From the NCBI RefSeq assembly GCF_001039355.2, contig NW_019773952.1, positions 1 through 31,596 of the forward strand: DNA of 31,596 nucleotides. Reading direction: 5' to 3'. Under the pieces are notes generated by a model. The model was given only the letters and a program-made list of their open reading frames with translations. It did not search any database and had not been told where the DNA came from. Positions 27,442 through 31,596 of the stretch are shown here, one piece after another. The stretch is from Lingula anatina (taxonomy: Eukaryota > Brachiopoda > Lingulata > Lingulida > Lingulidae). The translations under genes were made by a program, and so were the position numbers. Within the stretch, counting starts at the first letter, position 1, and every line of letters starts with the position of its first letter.

Positions 27442-28294
27442 GGCCGAAAGTAGGAATGGTCCGTTAATTTGTGATCTTCAGTCTGCTTTCTTTTACACGG
27501 TTTCTCTGACAGGCAGATGGCGACGATCCAATAGTGAATTTTTTTTAATACAGTTAATCTGCCAATAGTAATGTTGGGTTATGCTCTGTTGTCAAACCCA
27601 GCTACTTCTAGGGATGACGCTGTTGACAGATAAGCTTATTACGCTGAAGCTCTGTTTGGAACACTATACAAATGTCTGTCTTATCTAAGAACCCTACCAG
27701 TACGTGCATAGCGACGACAAGAGGAGGCTACTTTGGCTGCTTGCTTTAGGGTGACTATGAGTGGCGACCGATATAAAAGTACAGTGGTATACGATTGGAG
27801 CTGCTTAACCATTTTTCTGATAAATAACATCTTTGTTTGTAACATTGTAGGATTCTGTTGTGCTAACAGTGTTGTGGACACACTTGGCTCAAGTCGACGC
27901 GTTATTTAAGAGAAGAGAGATGTTGTTTAGTCTCTTTTGGTGTAAGAAAACAGACTTTAAAAAGAAAAGGCGTCAGACAAATAGCCCGATTTAGGAGTAG
28001 CCCTTTCTCCCTACTCTTTCTCTAGCATAAGTTTACTTTTAAAAATGTCTTCTTTTGAAAAATATGCAATTTGAATAAGTGGAAGTAATTCACAAATATT
28101 GGTCTTTTAATTTTGTGATTGGCCTTTTTGTAACACTTTTCATTTCAGTCAACTAGGTTTATTTAACGCGGCAAAAATGGCAAAAATGAAAAACGCAATT
28201 TCTGAGTAAGAAAACTGGCGCATCTACCGCATTTCATATTGATGTACTACATTTCGCACTTCTTTTTCTAAAGAGTTACTCATTTGCTCTGAAA
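27442..28294. promoter_or_regulatory. Shared head-to-head upstream region of caveolin (long form) and CDPF1
   Basis: The two start codons face away from each other with about 850 bp between them. No other gene was recognised there. A bidirectional promoter is possible, but no core element could be assigned. Confidence 0.3.
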
Positions 28295-28383
28295 ATGACC
28301 TCCAAATTCCTTTGCTCTAAATGCGGTTTTTGCATAAACTATGACTATTTCGGGAACAAACCACCAGGGGCAGATACATTACT
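28295..28383 (+). CDS. CDPF1: CDPF1 exon 1
   Basis: The ATG at 28295 (context AAAATGA) opens MTSKFLCSKCGFCINYDYFGNKPPG. The donor is CT|GTAAGT in phase 2. The two CxxC pairs near the start match the family N terminus, so this start is chosen. Confidence 0.85.
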
Positions 28384-29958
28384 GTAAGTATATTTACGTA
28401 AAACATTACATAAATAATGGAAAGATAAGCAATTTGACAACTTACTGAAAATGGTACTTTGTCTTTAATTGACGCCATCATATCATTTGAATTAATTTTA
28501 TGGCTTTAAAGTTATTTTGGTGGAGTTAATACTAGATGAACACTGTCTCTGTGGTATAGGTATGATGAATCGCATTTGACGACTTCTTTCACTTCCAGCG
28601 TTGTGAAAAACTGACCGCTGATAGGTGGTCACCTGTGACATGGGCTGAAGGAAGGGGAGGGGGGGGGGGGGCATTCTCATATTGCTTTAGTTGAGACTGG
28701 ATAATTGATAGTTGTGTTTTTCTACATGAAAGTAAATCGAAGGTCAGACTAGGAATGAAAGAGTGTTGGGTTGGTGATTGTATTGCACATGTTTAATTAC
28801 TGTTGTGAAAACCTTGATTTTATCAACATATGCATGTGGACCAAAGCATCTGGCAGTACTCTGTAATAAGACATATAATTATTGTTCAAACAGTAAAATA
28901 TAACAACAGTGTTATAGTACTAGAAACAATACTTGGTGCATGGTATTCTTTGTAGTGTTTGGATTTGATCACTAAGAAAAAAATTACTTGTTGTATCATG
29001 AATTATATTGCCCATGTTTGAGAATTAATGTACATGTGGACCTGTACCAGTACAAAACTTTTTAATAATGGAAATGTAACTTCTATGTAATAATAATGTC
29101 ATATATAATATTATAATGTACATAATATAGATTATTAATTTGGTTATTCATTCATAAACATATTTTTCATTATCATTTATTATTTTTTTGTTTTTTGTTG
29201 TTTCAATTTTGAATTTGTAAATCAATATTCTAACCCTGTAGAGTACATACACAAACTGTAGTGGATTATTTCAGATTGCTAGAGGAAGCGTACATAATGA
29301 ACGATCCGTTTGCAGAGAACCGGCGCGGCAAGTTTATCATCCTGGGCAGTCACTGCTCAGTCTGCTCCAAGTCTGTGTGCATAGCTCAGGTGAACAGTGA
29401 CAAACACTTGTTATGCACTGGTACAGATAGATGTAATAAATACTACAGATAATAATTGTTTATTTTGTAGTTTTGATGGATTTGGTGAGGTGCAAAGTAC
29501 ACTTAAACAATTTAAGAATAATTATTTGTATTAAAAATCTAGGAAAAAAATTGACAATGACAGAATTTAATAGTGCATTGCAGTATCCATTTACTTACAG
29601 CATTGGATGTCGAAAGGGATGTCACAATTATTGGTAGTTGTACATTGAAAAAATATACATGTACAGTGACAGTTTTAGGCATACTGTATTAGACTTCAGA
29701 CTTAGGCACACATGATTTAATATCCATTTTTATTTAATGATGAATATTTCCGTTTTTATATATTTAAATTGATATGATTTTTAACTTCTTGGATAAAATT
29801 TGCAATGCAGTGTGATATATATTAATCTTGTGTAATTATTTCAGGGCTGCAGCATTTTTTACACAAAACGGTTCTGCATAGACTGCGTTATAAAAAATTT
29901 GAGTGAGTTTCCAACTGAAGTTCAAGAAGAGGCTCAGAAAAGAGTACAAAATGGCTGA
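28295..29958 (+). CDS. CDPF1: CDPF1, cysteine-rich DPF motif domain protein (three exons)
   Basis: The exons are 28295-28383, 29275-29389 and 29845-29958, joining in frame to a 105-residue protein. The order is LCSKCGFC...YFGNKPP, then LLEEAYIMNDPFAE with the DPF motif, HCSVCSKSVCIA, and GCSIFYTKRFCIDCV...FPTEVQ. This follows human CDPF1 (C22orf40) closely, including its cysteine pairs and the LLEE.Y.M.DPF word. The four CxxC-like pairs suggest zinc binding (inference). The molecular function of the family is unknown to me. Human CDPF1 is of similar size with a longer N terminus. Confidence 0.9.
28658..28672. repeat. Poly-G tract in CDPF1 intron 1
   Basis: A run of more than a dozen G residues follows GGAAGGGGA. 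Length is likely variable between individuals. Confidence 0.7.
29275..29389 (+). CDS. CDPF1: CDPF1 exon 2 (DPF motif)
   Basis: Acceptor TATTTCAG, phase 2 in and phase 0 out. It encodes LLEEAYIMNDPFAENRRGK and CSVCSKSVCIAQ. The donor is CAG|GTGAAC. Confidence 0.9.
29845..29958 (+). CDS. CDPF1: CDPF1 exon 3
   Basis: Acceptor ATTTCAG, phase 0. It encodes GCSIFYTKRFCIDCVIKNL, then FPTEVQEEAQKR, and ends at TGA 29956-29958. Confidence 0.9.
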   Translation, partial: GCSIFYTKRFCIDCVIKNLSEFPTEVQEEAQKRVQNG

Positions 29959-31050
29959 TGTGTTGAAATTCAGCCCATGCTTCTTACTATGACAACAGTG
30001 ACTTGGGACAACACTCAGGTATAGCTACATGTATGGTTATGGGATTTGTTCTATAGTGGTGCCATTAGGAATTGGATATGCTCATATATGTCTATACTAG
30101 TATATTCCTGTCAGTGAGCTGTTCTTTGGAATTCAGTGTTGATTTTAGACAGTACATGTTAATAACTGTCTAGCATTTACAGAATTTTAACACCCACTGC
30201 TGATCAGAGTTGCCAACGCATGTACACTGATAACAACAGATTGTCAGAGGCTTCATTTGTTGTGTTTTTGTTGTAGCTGTGTACTGTAAAATATATGATG
30301 TATGGGGATAACTGCATGTATGGGTGTATTTATGGGTATATGTACCCCACAAGAGTCCCAAAGTTCTGTAGTTTCTTTATGCTGTGCCAGCAGTGACATT
30401 TCATTATTAAAAAAAACTGCAGAGCATAAGATATTCCAAAGGAGGAACATTTTCCTCTTCTTTGTTAATTTGGTGTAGAGCAGATGTTTTCTCTACCCAT
30501 GTTCTCTCTATTTCCCTCCCCCCCCCCTCGTCTCCTTACCCCGCCACCATCACCACCCTGGTGAAATCCTGGGTGGTCATAACAAGTTATGATAAAAATA
30601 TAATTTTAATTTTTTGGTCACTCATAATTGAGGAGTACTGGGTGCCCTTTGAAAATTGGACAAAATAATACCAAAAAATACAATTGGGTGTTTATGTAAA
30701 TGTTAAAAACTCTGCCAAAGTGTTTACAGTATTGTAATAACAAAATTGAGGGGTGACATTTGGTGTGACCCTGGGTCGCTTTTTCTCTTTTTGGCAATTT
30801 TCTGGTCAGAACTGATACCCATTCCAAGTATTAATGTCACAAGTCAGAACATATATGTCAAAAACAAATTATCAAAACATCTGGAAGAAATGTTTCTCTA
30901 TAATTTGATAATTATGGAAAAGTGTTTAATATCGTAATTGGGGAAGATGGCGGAGATGTGCTGTGTAGTAGTTCATCTGTCTTTGTGTGTGTGTTTCAAG
31001 GGGGAAGGGTTACTGTGTATCAGCATGGTGTAGTCTGTGTGAAACAATCA
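29959..31050. other. Intergenic stretch after CDPF1
   Basis: This contains the 3' flank of CDPF1 and the promoter of the next gene. AAGATGGCGG at 30945 resembles the YY1-type element found at many animal start sites. It also opens a 28-codon upstream frame that stops just before the ATG at 31050. A poly-C tract lies at about 30518-30529. No other gene was recognised. Confidence 0.4.
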
Positions 31051-31369
31051 TGGCGGTGTCTTACGACGAGGTGGCCTCCGTGATAAGGTCAGGAGGTTGT
31101 CAGCTTTGCGTGTCATGTGATGTCTTCCTCTCAGCACTGACATGATATTTGAGCACAAAATAACTTAATCTGTGAACACTGCTGATTGCTTGGCACATGC
31201 AACCTTGTGACCATGGGTCATCATGGAGGGGGTTGAAATTTGTTGGGGGGGGAAGGGGGGCAGGGATGAGACCTAGCCATTTACCCTTATATTCCTTAGG
31301 AAAATGCCTATGATTGTGTGGAATATTTTATTTTACTTATAGAAAAATCACCGAGTCCATTAAGAGCAG
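31050..31369 (+). CDS. First two coding exons of an unrecognised gene, cut by the window edge
   Basis: The ATG in ATCATGGCGG opens MAVSYDEVASVIR and is followed by a donor AG|GTCAGG. A 27-nt exon at 31343-31369 joins in frame as KITESIKSR, with donor AG|GTATGA. The rest lies to the right. The ...YDEV...I...I..R start loosely recalls the N terminus of purine nucleoside phosphorylases (YEDY...), but about 22 residues are too few to name it. The start codon, splice sites and gene existence are all inferred. Confidence 0.35.
31228..31266. repeat. G-rich tract
   Basis: Several runs of four or more G (TTGGGGGGGGAAGGGGGGCAGGG) could form a G-quadruplex on the plus strand. It lies in the first intron of the gene starting at 31050. 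Confidence 0.5.
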
Positions 31370-31596
31370 GTATGATTTTTAAAAAGTTTGACTTTAAGAG
31401 ATAAAGCCAAAATGTTTGTATTATTAGAAAATAAGATAATTTTTAAGAATATGAACTGTCAAAAAGTTTGAGTGGTGTCTTATGATAAGTTGGAAGATTT
31501 GGACTTACAGAGTGGGAAGTCATTCTTTGGAGATGGCCAAGATAAACTTGACACAGCTATATTTGAACTTGTCTTTAAACATAAACCACAATGTAA

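Overview
This is intron-rich, AT-rich animal genomic DNA. Several gene families point to a metazoan: a caveolin, CDPF1, and membrane receptors built from CCP/sushi, PAN/apple and EGF-like domains. The frequent ACATGTAC-type words and this receptor style would suit a marine lophotrochozoan, possibly a mollusc. That placement is inference only, and no species can be named.

The first three quarters (about 1-23500) holds a cluster of three paralogous type I membrane receptor genes, called A, B and C here. A (+, 1113-6375) and C (+, 18102-23291) have the same orientation. B lies inverted between them (-, 8730-13567). The shared plan is signal peptide, CCP, PAN/apple, EGF-like, one or more CCPs, transmembrane helix, and a cytoplasmic tail rich in tyrosine motifs. 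All ectodomain exons start and end in phase 1, so they can be skipped, duplicated or lost without shifting the frame, and the three copies show all of these changes. C is the intact model (about 649 residues). B carries three tandem copies of one CCP exon, the middle one frameshifted, and has an unrelated tail; its signal-peptide and first CCP exons were not found. A has a half-length CCP exon, a triple-CCP exon cut down to one CCP behind a new in-phase splice donor, a duplicated 39-nt exon, and a different transmembrane exon, but it keeps a C-like tail. The 5' flank of A (1-1112) is duplicated in front of C (about 16840-18101) and includes an old LINE reverse-transcriptase fragment.

Between these genes are small non-autonomous DNA transposons. 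Two can be dated to after the receptor duplications, because a paralogous empty site is present in the window: a hAT-like MITE with an 8-bp target duplication and a Harbinger-like MITE with a TTA target duplication. A foldback/palindromic family has three copies. The 13568-16840 stretch holds no recognisable gene.

The last quarter looks like ordinary housekeeping territory. It contains a caveolin gene (-) with two alternative first coding exons feeding one caveolin-domain exon, a complete three-exon CDPF1 gene (+), and the first two coding exons of an unrecognised gene (+) running off the right edge.

The most interesting content is the receptor cluster: closely related ectodomains joined to different cytoplasmic tails, with fixed-spacing YxxL/YxN modules. 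This resembles the organisation of immune or allorecognition receptor families, although function is not shown by the sequence.
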